Assembly: GCA_963803125.1 (NCBI GenBank) | Contig: CAWDLR010000002.1 | Span: 62,001 to 126,000 of the forward strand | From: G963675935 sp963803125 | GTDB lineage: Bacteria; Planctomycetota; Planctomycetia; Pirellulales; Thermoguttaceae | Reading direction: 5' to 3' | Length of the DNA: 64,000 nt | Shown here: positions 16,140-26,092 of the stretch, piece after piece | Layout: every line of letters begins with the position of its first letter | Numbering within the stretch: the stretch's first letter is position 1 | Program-made: the position numbers and the translations under genes | Notes under the pieces: model-generated | Told to the model about the DNA's origin: nothing | What the model saw: only the letters and a program-made list of their open reading frames with translations | Database searches by the model: none

Positions 16140-17330
16140 TCACTCCGCGCTAAAAAACTCCGCCAGCCGGTCGCTTGCCGTGTCGATGCAGAGGATCCGC
16201 CGGACGCGATCGCGCATCACCGCATCGGACAGTACTTCGCGGAACTGCACTGCGTCGGTCAGATCGACCGCGCGGGTACTCAGCAGCACGACTTCGGTGC
16301 CGGGCGTGACCTGCCGCAACGTTGCCGCCAGCAACGCGGGAAGCGAAGTGTCAGGCTGGGCTTCGCTCAGGGCGAGTTGCTCCATCAGTCGTTGCAGTGT
16401 CGCCGAGGAGGCTGGGCCGCCCGTGCATTCCGGCTTGCCGTTGGCGATTCCCAAGTAGATGTTGCTCCCGCCCTTGCGGCACAGATCGGCGATCACCGTG
16501 GCGGCGAAACTGACCGCCAGTTCCACGTTCTCTGCGTGTTCTGACAGGTGGGGTTCAGGCTGCCAGAGGTCGAGCACCACCGCAACGTCGCGGCTTCGCG
16601 GGCGTTCGAGTTGGCGGACGACGAGCTTGCCCGCCCGGGCGGAACTCCGCCAATGGATCAGCCGCCGGCCGTCGCCGCTGCGCCACTCGCGGACGCCGTA
16701 GAAATCGCCTTCGGCCCCGGGCTGTTGGCGGCGGCGATCGCTGCCGGCCAATGCCTGCCGCCGCCGCGCCTCCCAACCCTGCGTCAACCGGCCCAATCGC
16801 GGCAGCACGACGAGTGTCTCCGGCTCGCCCAACGTGATCGTCCGCGAAAACAGGCCGAAGGGGAACCGTGTGGAGGCCCGAAACGGCCCCAGGCGGTAGC
16901 GGCCACGTTCGACCAACCGGCCGCGATAGAGTCCCTTGCGCGTCTGGCCGGCGGGGGCGTAGGGGAATAACACGGCGGGCCGCAGCACCGCCGGGCGGCG
17001 GTGATTTCCGCGGGCGTTCAGCGATTCCCGCTGAATCTGATCCTCGACGACGACCGCCCAACTGCTCAGCCTCTTCCGCGTGTTCGTCAGATTCAGATCG
17101 ACCGAGAGCACGTCGCCGGCACAAATCCGCAGCGGCAAGTTCCGCTCGACTTTCAGCCCGCGCAGATTCGCTTTTACCGCCCGCCAGTTCAGCAGGAACG
17201 GCCCGAGCAGCATTCCGGCCAGAATCAGCAGCAGATTGACCTCTTTAATCATCGCGCCGCCGAAGACCAGCGCGATAATCGCCAGAAAATAGAGCCCCTC
17301 GCGGCAAATGGTGGTTTGGTGGCGGAACAT
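16140..17330 (-). CDS. DUF58 domain membrane protein
   Basis: 396 residues. Two N-terminal membrane helices (LYFLAIIALVFGGAMI; LLLILAGMLLGPFLLNW) are followed by a beta-rich region and the DUF58 core, DFYGVREWRSGDGRRLIHWR then SSARAGKLVVRQLE. The C-terminal part is vWA-like (DVAVVLDLWQPEP). DUF58 proteins work with MoxR ATPases in envelope or chaperone functions that remain poorly defined. In transcription order MoxR, the 222-aa membrane protein, DUF58 and the transglutaminase follow each other. Confidence 0.92.
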   Translation of the reverse strand: MFRHQTTICREGLYFLAIIALVFGGAMIKEVNLLLILAGMLLGPFLLNWRAVKANLRGLKVERNLPLRICAGDVLSVDLNLTNTRKRLSSWAVVVEDQIQRESLNARGNHRRPAVLRPAVLFPYAPAGQTRKGLYRGRLVERGRYRLGPFRASTRFPFGLFSRTITLGEPETLVVLPRLGRLTQGWEARRRQALAGSDRRRQQPGAEGDFYGVREWRSGDGRRLIHWRSSARAGKLVVRQLERPRSRDVAVVLDLWQPEPHLSEHAENVELAVSFAATVIADLCRKGGSNIYLGIANGKPECTGGPASSATLQRLMEQLALSEAQPDTSLPALLAATLRQVTPGTEVVLLSTRAVDLTDAVQFREVLSDAVMRDRVRRILCIDTASDRLAEFFSAE

Positions 17331-17375
17331 GATGCGCTGGCCGAAGGGCGAGTCTCGACTCTGTACCGCGCTGCA

Positions 17376-18044
17376 TTATACCCCCTGCCGTTTGCCGCCG
17401 CTAGGTTTTCGGCGGCGCACGATCACTTCGCCAACGCCGATTCCCAGCAGCCAGGGCGCGGCGATGTACCATCCCTGCATGAGAAAGTGGCTCTCCAATA
17501 CCTGCTGAGTCCACTCTACCCGGACTTGATCGCGTTGGCCCGCACAGTTGAATTTCAGGACATCGAACGGCATGGAACCTCGCCACGAGTGCCCAGCCAA
17601 GTCGAGAATCATTGCGGCTACGAGGAACTCGACGAGGAGTAGCGAGCAAAGCAGGGTCCAACCTCGGATGCCACAAATCGCTCGCAAGAAAACCGCAGAA
17701 CCCAGGATGGGCAGGATGCCTGCGCCGAGAGCACGCAGACGGGCGCGGTCAATGCCGAAATACAACCCCAAGTGTATCTCCGTCAGGTGGCCCAATGTCC
17801 CCGTCAGCCATATCACCAACGCTGCAAGGCACGCCCCAATCAGCACTCGCCTCGCCGCTTTCGAGAAGATCGCAGCTAGGACGGCAATCAAGAGACAAGC
17901 GACGGCATGGCTGTTGGCCCATCTGTCCCATGCGGCCCAGCCGAGCAGAATTGCGGTGGCCGTGATCGCGGCGAACATCTGGCGGAGGCTGAATTGCCAG
18001 CGGCTGCGGGCGGGCGGCGAGTTGTCTGGCGATACAGGGGTCAT
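17376..18044 (-). CDS. Hypothetical membrane protein with planctomycete FSLRQMF start
   Basis: 222 residues. After a short Pro/Arg-rich leader comes RWQFSLRQMFAAITATAILL, an N-terminal helix typical of many planctomycete membrane proteins. Four further hydrophobic helices follow (ACLLIAVLAAIFS; LIGACLAALVIWLTGTLG; LGAGILPILGSAVFL; WTLLCSLLLVEFLVAAMIL). The C-terminus is basic. An alternative ATG lies 10 codons upstream. It separates MoxR from DUF58 and may be an insertion into that operon. Function unknown. Confidence 0.65.
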   Translation of the reverse strand: MTPVSPDNSPPARSRWQFSLRQMFAAITATAILLGWAAWDRWANSHAVACLLIAVLAAIFSKAARRVLIGACLAALVIWLTGTLGHLTEIHLGLYFGIDRARLRALGAGILPILGSAVFLRAICGIRGWTLLCSLLLVEFLVAAMILDLAGHSWRGSMPFDVLKFNCAGQRDQVRVEWTQQVLESHFLMQGWYIAAPWLLGIGVGEVIVRRRKPSGGKRQGV

Positions 18045-18100
18045 GACCGCGCCAATGCGTCGAGTAACGCCCAATCAAAGGTCGGGACACCGTTGTCATA

Positions 18101-18129
18101 ATAGCCGGGGGCCAACGGCCCGCGGCTAT
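18101..18129. repeat. Palindromic repeat, ATAGCCGGGGGCC family
   Basis: ATAGCCGGGGGCC and GGCCCGCGGCTAT face each other around AAC, with one mismatch. It lies between MoxR and the 222-aa membrane protein. Confidence 0.85.
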
Positions 18130-18169
18130 TGTGACAGACTGCACTTCGTTCGACAGCCAGCCGAAGCGC

Positions 18170-19111
18170 TCAGCCCGGCACCGGTACTCCGTCAACCAGC
18201 CGCTCGATGAGCGATTCGATCGCCTCGCGGTCGCCGCCGTGGAGATAGCCCTTCGGAATGACGCGGTGGGCGAGCACCGGGACGGTGAGCTGCTTGACGT
18301 CGTCGGGCACGGCGAACCGCCGGCCGGCGACCAGCGCCGCCGCCTGGGCTGCGCGGTAGAGGGCCAACGCCCCGCGGGTGCTCACGCCGACGTGCAACTC
18401 GTCGCAGCGCCGCGTGGCTTCGACGATATCGAGCACGTACCGGTTGATCGAATCCTCGATCGTCACCTGCCGCACCGTCGCCTGCAACGCGGAGACCTGC
18501 TCGCAGTCGAGCGCCGGGGCAAGCGAATCGACCGGTTCGCCTTCGCGATGGCTGGTGAGCACTTCCAACTCAACGTCGCGCTTTGGATAGCCCAGCGGAA
18601 TGCGGAGCAGGAAGCGGTCCAACTGGCTTTCGGGCAGCGGATACGTGCCCTCGAATTCGACCGGGTTTTGCGTGGCGATCACCATGAACGGGCGGGGGAG
18701 CGGGTGCGTCTGGCCGTCGGCCGACACCTGCCGCTCGCTCATCGACTCCAACAGCGCACTCTGCGTGCGGGGGGTGGCGCGGTTGATCTCGTCGGCCAGG
18801 ACCACGTTGGCGAAGATCGGGCCGGGGCTGAAGGTGAACTCGTGCGTCTGGTTGTTGTAGAGGCTGCTGCCGGTGATGTCGGCCGGCAGCAGGTCGGGCG
18901 TGAACTGGATGCGATGGAAGACGCCGGCCAGACTGCGGGCGATGGCCTTGCCCACCAGCGTCTTGCCCACCCCGGGAACGTCCTCCAACAGCACGTGTTC
19001 GCCCGCCAGCAGGGCCACGACCACCAGCCGCACCGTGTCGGCCTTGCCCAGCACCACACTGGAGATGTTCTGCTGTAATCGCGCAATCAGATCGGTCGGT
19101 TCGTCAGACAT
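18170..19111 (-). CDS. MoxR-family AAA+ ATPase
   Basis: 313 residues. Walker A is EDVPGVGKTLVGKA (around 42-55), Walker B VVLADEINRA, sensor 1 IATQNPVE and an arginine-finger region ESQLDRFLLRI. The C-terminal lid domain ends VPDDVKQLTVPVLAHRVIPK. MoxR ATPases act as chaperones for assembly of enzyme complexes, usually with DUF58 and vWA proteins encoded next door, which is the arrangement here. The start MSDEPTDLI is the first ATG that leaves the full N-terminal helix. Confidence 0.95.
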   Translation of the reverse strand: MSDEPTDLIARLQQNISSVVLGKADTVRLVVVALLAGEHVLLEDVPGVGKTLVGKAIARSLAGVFHRIQFTPDLLPADITGSSLYNNQTHEFTFSPGPIFANVVLADEINRATPRTQSALLESMSERQVSADGQTHPLPRPFMVIATQNPVEFEGTYPLPESQLDRFLLRIPLGYPKRDVELEVLTSHREGEPVDSLAPALDCEQVSALQATVRQVTIEDSINRYVLDIVEATRRCDELHVGVSTRGALALYRAAQAAALVAGRRFAVPDDVKQLTVPVLAHRVIPKGYLHGGDREAIESLIERLVDGVPVPG

Positions 19112-19201
19112 CTCGTTCCACCCGGCTGCCGGCCAATGCGGACTGTCCTACCAAGAAACCACGGTGACATCCTACTGCACCGCGCTGTCAGCGGCAAGCC
19201 G

Positions 19202-19531
19202 CTACGGTCTCTCGGCGCCGCGCTGACGCTTTCCGAACAGTGCGACGCCGATGCGGTAGAACAGCAGCAGGACGAAGGCGCCGACCGTGGCGGCGAGGAA
19301 GCCCAGGGGGCTGATGGGATCCAGTTCGCGGTCCGGAACGACCCAACCGAGCCCTAACAAACCGATGGTGCTGCCGACGATGCCCGCTGCCACGGCGAAA
19401 AACGGCCCCAGCGGGCGGCGGAAGGGAAAAATCAGTGTGGCCAACAGCCCGACAAGCGTGCCGAAGCCGACCCAGACCAGCACCATGTGAATCCACTGGG
19501 AAGCGGCCGGAGAGAGGGCAAAGTCGAGCAT
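19202..19531 (-). CDS. Small membrane protein
   Basis: 109 residues with three hydrophobic helices: HMVLVWVGFGTLVGLLATLI, FFAVAAGIVGSTIGLLGLGW and LGFLAATVGAFVLLLFYRIG. The glycine pattern is reminiscent of GlsB/YeaQ transglycosylase-associated proteins, but the match is weak. The start at 19531 (MLDFALSPAASQW) was chosen because upstream codons are Arg-rich and show no ribosome-binding site. It lies 90 bases upstream of moxR in transcription order and could share its transcript. Confidence 0.6.
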   Translation of the reverse strand: MLDFALSPAASQWIHMVLVWVGFGTLVGLLATLIFPFRRPLGPFFAVAAGIVGSTIGLLGLGWVVPDRELDPISPLGFLAATVGAFVLLLFYRIGVALFGKRQRGAERP

Positions 19532-19723
19532 GGGGATGGCCGATAAAAAAACTCCTCGCGCTGCTGACGTCCAGGGGGCGCCGCAACCGCGGCGATCCGC
19601 ACCCGGGACGCCAGCAACGCGAGGCGCCGTCCCCCCCACAACGCGGTCGGATCACCATGTCTCAGCAAGCCAAGCTGCCCCAACACGGATTACCGGCCGG
19701 CGTTCGGCGTATCTTGGAACAAC

Positions 19724-19966
19724 TTATCGCCTGGCCGCCTGCATTGCCTGATCGTCGTTGTACGCCTTCATGGCAGCGGCTTCCTTGCTGAGCTTGAACT
19801 CCGCCCCCGGCGGGAAATACTGCACGTCGTCCGAGATGTAGTACGGACTGGGCAACGTCTGGCCGCCGAAGTCGCTCTGGCACCCCGTTAGCCCCACGCC
19901 GGCCACTAGGCCGAGAGCGAGCAGTAACATCCGTAGCGGGTTCTGGTAGCTGAACGAGCCCTTCAT
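19724..19966 (-). CDS. Small lipoprotein
   Basis: 80 residues. The signal peptide PLRMLLLALGLVAGVGLTGC ends in a lipobox (LTGC), so the mature protein of about 50 residues is lipid-anchored. The mature part, TLPSPYYISDDVQYFPPGAE followed by FKLSKEAAAMKAYNDDQAM, resembles a short lipoprotein family I associate with planctomycetes; its function is unknown. An ATG at 19966 follows a GGAGGT stretch. The gap from 19967 to 20225 shows no gene. Confidence 0.7.
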   Translation of the reverse strand: MKGSFSYQNPLRMLLLALGLVAGVGLTGCQSDFGGQTLPSPYYISDDVQYFPPGAEFKLSKEAAAMKAYNDDQAMQAARR

Positions 19967-20225
19967 GGGCGACCTCCATCTAAAACATCCAGATTGCCTA
20001 GAACGCCAAGTTGGCCTTACACACAAAATCCTTGTGACCGATACAATCGCTGCAACCGTTATCGTCAGCGTGGCCGTGAAACTTTAAGATCGATGCCGGG
20101 ACATTGGAAAGAGAGCGAAGTCGGTCCGGTCGGCCGGGGCGGTCAGCGCATCTTGCCAAGCACGTTCTCGGAAGCGATGTGCTCGCAGCCTTCGCGCCTT
20201 TGCGTAAACCGTCTTCTTCCCGCTG

Positions 20226-21334
20226 CTACTTCGCGCTGCCAGCCGCAGCGGGGAGCCATGTGCAAAGATAGTAGGCGCGGGGGGTGGCAGAATCTAAGAA
20301 CGCCACCAGATCGAACGATGGCTGGGCGCGGCTTTGGCCGAGGAGAATATCCGCCAACCGCGGCTCTGCTTTGTACTTGACCACTTTCACGTTTGTGGGA
20401 TCGAGCCGGGCCAAATGGATCGCCCGATCAACCGCGTCCTCAACGAAGCCGATTCGGTCGATCAGGCCGTTCTTCAGCGCCTGATCGGCGGTGTAGACCT
20501 GGCCGGTAGCCAACCTGTCCAACGCGGCGGGGTCGTTGCGAAATGACGGACGCCCTTGCATAACGACCTCTTTGAATCGCGCGAAGCCCTCGTCGACCAA
20601 CTGTTGGAAGATCTTGCGTTCCTCGGGAGTCATTTTGCGGGTCAAGCTGCCCATGCCTTTCAGCCGGTGGCTGGCGACGGCGTCCTCTTGGATGCCCCAT
20701 TTTTCCATCAGATCAGCCACGTTGTAATGAGGAATAATGACGCCGATCGAACCAGTCCAGGTTGTCGGCTCGGCGAAGATTGTGTCCGGGGCGTCGCCAA
20801 CGCACATCGAGACGTAATAGCCCCCGCTGGCCGCGATCCCGCCCATGCTCACAACGACCGGAATCTTGGCCTTTTTCGAATCCTGCACCAGTCTCCGCAG
20901 GTGATGGAGCATGTAATCGCTGCCCGAAATCGTGCCGCCGGGCGAGTTGACGCGGAGCACGATCGCCTTCAAGTTTCCGTCGGCGATATCCTTGCGGGCA
21001 TGGTCGATCTGCTGTTTGAAGAAGCCTTCGCCGCTGAGGATCGTCCCCTCGATCGAGAGGATGGCCACTTTGTCCGTGCCGTCGCGATTCATGGCGACGA
21101 ATTTTCTCTCACCCGACCTTCGTCCTCGGCGGAGGCAAGGCCCGTCAATCCGACTGCGACAAGCAACAACAGATTGAGCGCCAGCGAGCCCAGGAAAAGG
21201 AAGACCAGGAGCGTCATGAACAGGCGGGCGAAGAACCGCGATTTCCGCGGAGGGCGGACGGCGGACGCCTGGGGAACGACCTGTGCTTGGACGGGAGGAA
21301 GGGGGAAGCCGTCGGACGGAGGGGTCTGGTCCAT
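20226..21334 (-). CDS. sppA: Signal peptide peptidase SppA-type S49 protease, frameshifted
   Basis: The N-terminal frame (21334 to about 21107) encodes a Pro-rich cytoplasmic leader and a membrane helix, FMTLLVFLFLGSLALNLLLL, and reads into AEDEGRVRE. The catalytic frame follows with KFVAMNRDGTDKVAILSIEG. They join as VREKFVAMN if one A is missing from the A run at 21104-21107. The S49 core is intact: RVNSPGGTISGSD, the nucleophile motif MGGIAASGGYYVSM, and WTGSIGVI. SppA degrades leftover signal peptides in the membrane. If the indel is real, an internal ATG at 21092 could still give a soluble 288-residue form. Confidence 0.85.
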
Positions 21335-21477
21335 TGCCAGAGTCCTTTCTTATCAACAGTGAAACCGAGCCGCGCCGCGTTTTCGTCCGATTGGGAATCC
21401 GCCGGCCGCTCAGCGATTGCCAAGACAACCTCTTCATTTTACCCCCTCTCGCCGCCACCGCAATGCAACTCCGAGAC

Positions 21478-21547
21478 GTTTAGCCGCCGCGGCCACGCGG
21501 CGCTGCAACCGCGGGTGATCTGCGCCACGTGGACACGGCGGCCAAAC
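21478..21547. repeat. MITE-like palindrome, GTTTAGCCGCCGCG family
   Basis: GTTTAGCCGCCGCGGCCACG at 21478 is inverted at the right end (CACGTGGACACGGCGGCCAAAC). A sister copy is at 28305-28382 and a diverged one near 48466-48560. It lies in the 336-base gap 21335-21670, which has no other recognisable feature. Confidence 0.85.
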
Positions 21548-21670
21548 AGTCTTCCCACCTTGACCGCAGACAATTATCGCGGCTGGTGTTGCCAGAAGAG
21601 GGCGCGGCAGGGTAAGCTGGGAGGCACTTAGAGAGGTCATTGCGACGCAGAAACAGAAAGGAGTCGTCGC

Positions 21671-22420
21671 GTGTTTGTTGCCGCTTCTAGCCGTTGCTTT
21701 GCTCATTTGCCGCTGGACGCCGCCTTGGCCCAGTTGGTCGATTTGGAATACACCGCCGTCGAGATCATGGTCCACGAGACCGACGGCCACCTGAAGCCCT
21801 CGCAGGTCCTGGCCGATCCGGAAGGGGTCGTGGCCCTCTGCCGCCAGACCCACCGGCTGACGACCGTCGCGCTGAGCGTCGAGATCGAGGCGCCCGAGCC
21901 CGAGTACTACCAGCAGTTCGCCGCGTGCTGCCGCTTGGCAAAGGCGATCAAGGTGGTGACGATCACCGTGCGATCGGCCGAGCTGGGTACCCCCTTCAAT
22001 GCCGAAGTGGAGCGATTGCGCACAATGGTGGCGCTGGCCTCGCGTGAAGGGGTCAGGGTCGGCCTGCTGACCGAGGTGGGCCGCATGACCGAGAATCCCG
22101 ACACCGCCGCGGTCCTGTGCGATAACGTCAAAGGCCTGGGCATCACGCTCGACCCCAGCCATTACATCTACGGCCCGCATACCGGCGTGAGCTACCAGCC
22201 GGTGATGAAACACGTCTATCATGTGCGGCTTCGCGACACCACCAAGGACCAGTTGCAGGTCTGCATCGGTCAGGGCGAAATCGAATACGGCCGGCTGGTA
22301 AATCAATTGAACAAGGTCCACTACGATCGAGCGCTCTGTGTCGATTTGCAGGTAATGCCCGGCGTGGACCAACTCACCGAGATGCGAAAAATGCGGCTAT
22401 TATTGGAAAGCCTGCTGTGA
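21671..22420 (+). CDS. TIM-barrel sugar phosphate isomerase/epimerase-like protein
   Basis: 249 residues with a GTG start at 21671 preceded by AGGAG. The fold matches xylose isomerase-like TIM-barrel proteins: ALAQLVDLEYTAVEIMVHE (beta-2), GITLDPSHYIYGP (metal-ligand region), MKHVYHVRLRDTTKDQLQV and a GQGEIEYGRL motif. These enzymes interconvert sugars or sugar acids using a divalent metal; the substrate is not evident. It is followed 20 bases later by the M13 peptidase gene, so the two may be co-transcribed. Confidence 0.82.
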   Translation: MFVAASSRCFAHLPLDAALAQLVDLEYTAVEIMVHETDGHLKPSQVLADPEGVVALCRQTHRLTTVALSVEIEAPEPEYYQQFAACCRLAKAIKVVTITVRSAELGTPFNAEVERLRTMVALASREGVRVGLLTEVGRMTENPDTAAVLCDNVKGLGITLDPSHYIYGPHTGVSYQPVMKHVYHVRLRDTTKDQLQVCIGQGEIEYGRLVNQLNKVHYDRALCVDLQVMPGVDQLTEMRKMRLLLESLL

Positions 22421-22440
22421 CCGTGTGCGAGGAGTAAGCA

Positions 22441-24502
22441 ATGGCAACGCTACAGAGATCTGTATCAACTCGTTCCTGGTTTTTCGTGCTGGCGGCAATC
22501 CTGGTCGCCGCGGTCGGCGCGGCACGTGCCGAGGAGACCGCGACGACAGCGGCCGATGCGGCTAAGCCGATTCTCGGCCTGGATCGATCATACATGGATC
22601 CCAGTGTTTCGCCTTGCGAGAATCTCTACGACTACGCCAACGGCGCCTTCAACAAAGTGCCGATCCCGGCCGAGTACGCCGCCTACGGCGTGAACCAGGA
22701 GATCGACGAACGCAATTTCGCGATCTTGAAGGCCATTCTCGAGGAATCGGCTCGGGCCGGGGCGCCCAAGGGGAGCGTGGTGCAGCGCGTCGGCGATTTC
22801 TACGCCTCCGGCATGGACGAGGCGGCGATCGACCGCGAACGCCTGCAGCCGATTGCACCCCTGCTGAAGCGCATCGAGACGCTTGCCACTTCCAGGGAGC
22901 TGGTTACGATCATCGCCTTCTTGCAGGCCAAGGGGCTGAACGTCGGCTTCCATTTCGACGTGCAGATCGACGACAAGAACGCCACGGCCATGATCGCAGG
23001 TTTTAGCCAGGGCGGGCTGGGGCTGCCGGAGCGCGACTACTACTTTCGCGCGGGAAAAGACTCCGAGGAGATCCGCACCGCCTACGTGGCGCACATCGCC
23101 CGGATGCTCGAACTGGCCGGCGATCCGCCGGCAAAGGCCCAGGCCGCCGCCAATTCGATCATGGCCTTCGAGACCAAGCTGGCCAAGGCGTCCCGCACGC
23201 TGGTCGAGCTACGTGACCCCGAGAAGAACTACAACAAGTTCACGCGGACCGCGCTCGCCAAGCTTCACCGATATCGACTGGAACCGCTATTTCGCCGTGA
23301 TCGCAGTGCCGTCGAGCGAGACCGCGCTGTTGGTTCGCCAGCCGGAGTTTCTCACGGCTGTAAGCGGCCTGCTCGCCTCCGAGCCGCTCGACGTGTGGCG
23401 CGACTATCTGCGCTGGCATCTGTTGTGCGAGACGGCCGACTATCTCAGCAAGCCCTTTGTGGACGAGCATTTTGCCTTCTATGGGAAGCGGCTCTCGGGC
23501 ACGACGGAGTTGCGGCCGCGCTGGAAGCGGGTGCTGGCCGCCGTGGACGCCGCCATCGGGCAGGACTTGGGCCGGCTCTACGTGCAGCGGGCATTCAGCC
23601 CCGCCGCCAAAGCCCGCGCCCTGGCGATGGTCGGCTTCGTCAAGGAAGCCTTGCGCGAGCGCATCCGCGCGGCCAACTGGATGAGCGAGAAAACCAAGGC
23701 CGAGGCTTACAAGAAACTCGACACGATGCAGAGCAAGATCGGCTATCCCGACAAGTGGCGTGATTACAGCAAGCTCGAGATTTCGCGGCAGCCCTACGTG
23801 CTCAACGCGCTGGCGACCGACGCGTTTGAATTCCAGCGGGAGTTGAACAAGCTCGGCAAGCCCGTCGACCGCACCGACTGGGAGATGACCCCGCAGACGA
23901 ACAACGCTTACTACGAGCCGACGTTGAACGAGATGTGTTTTCCCGCCGGCATTCTGCAACCGCCGTTCTTCGACCACAAGGCCGACGACGCCGTAAATTA
24001 CGGGGCGATCGGCGCCACGATCGGCCACGAAATGACGCACGGCTTCGACGATCAGGGGCGGCAATACGACGCCCGCGGCAATCTCAAGGACTGGTGGACC
24101 GCCGCCGACGCCAAGCGATTCGAGCAGCGGGCGAAGTTCGTCGCGCGGCAGTACGACGGCTACGAAGTGCTCCCCGGCCGCTACCTCAACGGTCAGCAGA
24201 CCCTCGGCGAAAACATCGCCGACATCGGCGGATTGCGGATCGCCTACGACGCCTTCAAGCTGGCCGCAAAAAGCAAGCGGCAGCCGGCGATCGACGGCTT
24301 CACGCCCGACCAGCGGTTCTTCATCGCCTTCGGGCAGAGTTGGCGGACGAACGTGCGTCCCCAGTGGCTGCGGCTGCACCTGGCCGGCGACGTTCACAGT
24401 CCGCCCCGTTGGCGCGTGCTCGGCTCGGTCGCCGGTTATCCCCAGTTTCTGCGGGCGTTCGGCTGTCCGGAATCGGAAAAGAGCTGGCCGTCGATCTGGT
24501 AG
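22441..24502 (+). CDS. Secreted M13-family zinc metallopeptidase (PepO-like), frameshifted
   Basis: The first frame (22441 to about 23265) has a signal peptide (WFFVLAAILVAAVGAARA) and the M13 N-terminal domain (DPSVSPCENLYDYANGAF). The second frame (from about 23260) carries the rest, with the catalytic motif IGHEMTHGFDDQGRQYD, the third ligand motif GENIADIGGLRIAYDAF and the PHS-like end VHSPPRWRVLG. They join if one extra C near 23265 is removed. The combined length, about 687 residues, is normal for the family. M13 peptidases are neprilysin-like enzymes acting outside the cytoplasm on oligopeptides. Confidence 0.88.
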
Positions 24503-24532
24503 CGTCTGTCCGGGACAAGAAGACGAACGGCA

Positions 24533-24635
24533 ATAGCCGGCGGCCAACGGCCGCCGGTGAAGTGCGGGCAATGTTCCGAGCCGCTCGGCTCCAGTTCAAC
24601 TGGCGATTCGCCGCCGGCCGTTGGCCGCCGGCTAT
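24533..24635. repeat. Two inverted copies of the ATAGCCGGCGGCC family
   Basis: ATAGCCGGCGGCCAACGGCC at 24533-24557 and its reverse (CCGGCCGTTGGCCGCCGGCT) at 24610-24635 flank 52 bases. The pair can form a large hairpin and looks like a REPIN-type unit. Confidence 0.85.
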
Positions 24636-24715
24636 CGTCGATAAGACCTGTCCCTCGTCGCCATCTCTCATCTTTCATCTCTGCTTCACCAAGAAATGCA
24701 CTGAGGGGCGGCGCC

Positions 24716-24754
24716 GGTCGGGGGCCGACGCCGCCCCTCATCAAAACCGCAGTG
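24716..24754. repeat. GC-rich hairpin
   Basis: TGAGGGGCGGCGCCG and CGACGCCGCCCCTCA form a stem with one mismatch. It has no U-run on either side, so it is more likely a repeat than a terminator. Confidence 0.6.
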
Positions 24755-24801
24755 GGGAACTGCGGAGGCAGGCAGCGACAAGTTGCTGCTTTTTCTGGGG
24801 G

Positions 24802-24830
24802 TTGGGGCGGCAGTTGAACGGCCGCCCCAA
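24802..24830. repeat. REP hairpin, GGGG(T/C)GGCAGTT family (variant)
   Basis: TTGGGGCGGCAGTTGAACGG then CCGCCCCAA: 10-bp perfect arms. It is a variant of the hairpin that flanks the RAYT gene at 30323 and lies just after the PDZ gene stop. Confidence 0.85.
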
Positions 24831-24834
24831 CAGG

Positions 24835-25947
24835 CTACTTTTTCTCTTGATGCGGCGGGGCGGCGTGCTGCTGATGCCCCTCCGTAAGCTCCTCCATCAT
24901 CTTGAAGAGTTGGTCCATGCGGCGGTTCATCTCCTCGAATCGCCTTTCAATCATCTGTTGATCGACGTTGTCGGGAACGGCCGGCGGTTGTGGCACTGCC
25001 ACGGGAGGCGAGGAGAACTGAAACGTGCCACCACCGGTCGAGAACCCACTCGACATCCCCGGCGTGACCATTCCGCCGACGACGCCGACCATGCCACGGC
25101 CGAGCATCTGCTCGACGAACGGCCGAACGTCGGCCGGCAGCTTATCAATGTCTTTTTCGGTCAGTTCCCACTTGTCATTGCCGCGTTGCACCGAAATCTT
25201 CGCCGGCTGGTTGCCCTCCTTGCTGACGCTGACGCTCATGTTCGTCGGCAGCGGCTTGGCGGCGAGCACGTTGTTGGGAACGATCGCGCCGGGGTGGAAG
25301 ATGCGGAACTGGGCGGAAGGCTGGTGAGCGGCGGCCCCTTGGCCCGGAAAGGTGTTCTTCAGCCAATCTTCGATCGTGTTCCAATCGGCCGGCTCGGGCA
25401 TTTGCGCAGACGCGCCCGCGGCGGCAGGCCACTTGGCCGGCGTCACCTCGATCGTTTTCGGCTTGCCGGCGTGAATCAGATCGATCTTCAGCTTCGTCGC
25501 CTTCGCCGCCTCGACCACCGCCAACAGGTCGGGAGCGTCGGCAAGCGGCTTGCCGCCGGCGCGAAGCAGAATGTCGTACTGCGCGATGCCCGCCTTCGCC
25601 GCCGGGCTGTCCTTGGCGACCAGCATCACGAGCAATCCTTGCTTCTCAGGCAGCTTCACATGCGCTCGCAGCGCCGGCGGCACCGCCATCGTGTGGACTC
25701 CCAGCCAGTAATCTCGGGGCTGGAATTCCCGCGTTTGGGGTCCGCCGCTCACAGCGAGCGAGCCAGGTTGTCCCATCGGGCCGAACGTGACGTTTGGGCC
25801 GTTGACTCGAACCTGAAACCCGGGCTGGGCCTCAATGCGAAGCGTGCCGCCGTTCGCCTGCGCCGAGGCCGCCGTTTGTTGCGACATCGCCGGCGCGGCC
25901 AAAGATATTGTCGCCGCGGCGGCGAGCAACCAATGACTCTTCGACAT
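24835..25947 (-). CDS. Secreted PDZ-domain protein of the sigma-factor operon
   Basis: 370 residues. The start at 25947 gives SKSHWLLAAAATISLAAPAM, a signal peptide. A PDZ domain lies around residues 95-175 (YWLGVHTMAVPPALRAHVKL; DSPAAKAGIAQYDILLRAGG). The rest has a charged, helical C-terminus (EERFEEMNRRMDQLFKMMEE-like) and a His/Lys-rich end. There is no protease domain. It is third in the order sigma factor, anti-sigma factor, PDZ protein, and may sense envelope stress or modulate the anti-sigma factor, by analogy with other ECF systems. Confidence 0.8.
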   Translation of the reverse strand: MSKSHWLLAAAATISLAAPAMSQQTAASAQANGGTLRIEAQPGFQVRVNGPNVTFGPMGQPGSLAVSGGPQTREFQPRDYWLGVHTMAVPPALRAHVKLPEKQGLLVMLVAKDSPAAKAGIAQYDILLRAGGKPLADAPDLLAVVEAAKATKLKIDLIHAGKPKTIEVTPAKWPAAAGASAQMPEPADWNTIEDWLKNTFPGQGAAAHQPSAQFRIFHPGAIVPNNVLAAKPLPTNMSVSVSKEGNQPAKISVQRGNDKWELTEKDIDKLPADVRPFVEQMLGRGMVGVVGGMVTPGMSSGFSTGGGTFQFSSPPVAVPQPPAVPDNVDQQMIERRFEEMNRRMDQLFKMMEELTEGHQQHAAPPHQEKK

Positions 25948-26020
25948 GGAACCACTCCTTTTCACCAAAGATATCGAAAGGGGAAATCTCAAACTTCTGG
26001 CTGGATGGAAACCACCTGCG

Positions 26021-26090
26021 GCGTTCCCACGCGGAGCATGGGAACAAGCGGGGAACTGGTTCCCACGCTCCGCGCGGGAACCAGCGGGTT
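26021..26090. repeat. Inverted repeat, GTTCCCACGC family
   Basis: GTTCCCACGCGGAGCATGGG is followed by an inverse copy GTTCCCACGCTCCGCGCGGG. It fills the gap between the PDZ gene and the anti-sigma gene. Confidence 0.75.
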
Positions 26091-26092
26091 GT

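Noticed and set aside
15916..16143. A 75-codon frame on the minus strand
   Set aside because: It is translated from a degenerate GAATGACGAA/AAATCCGAA repeat.
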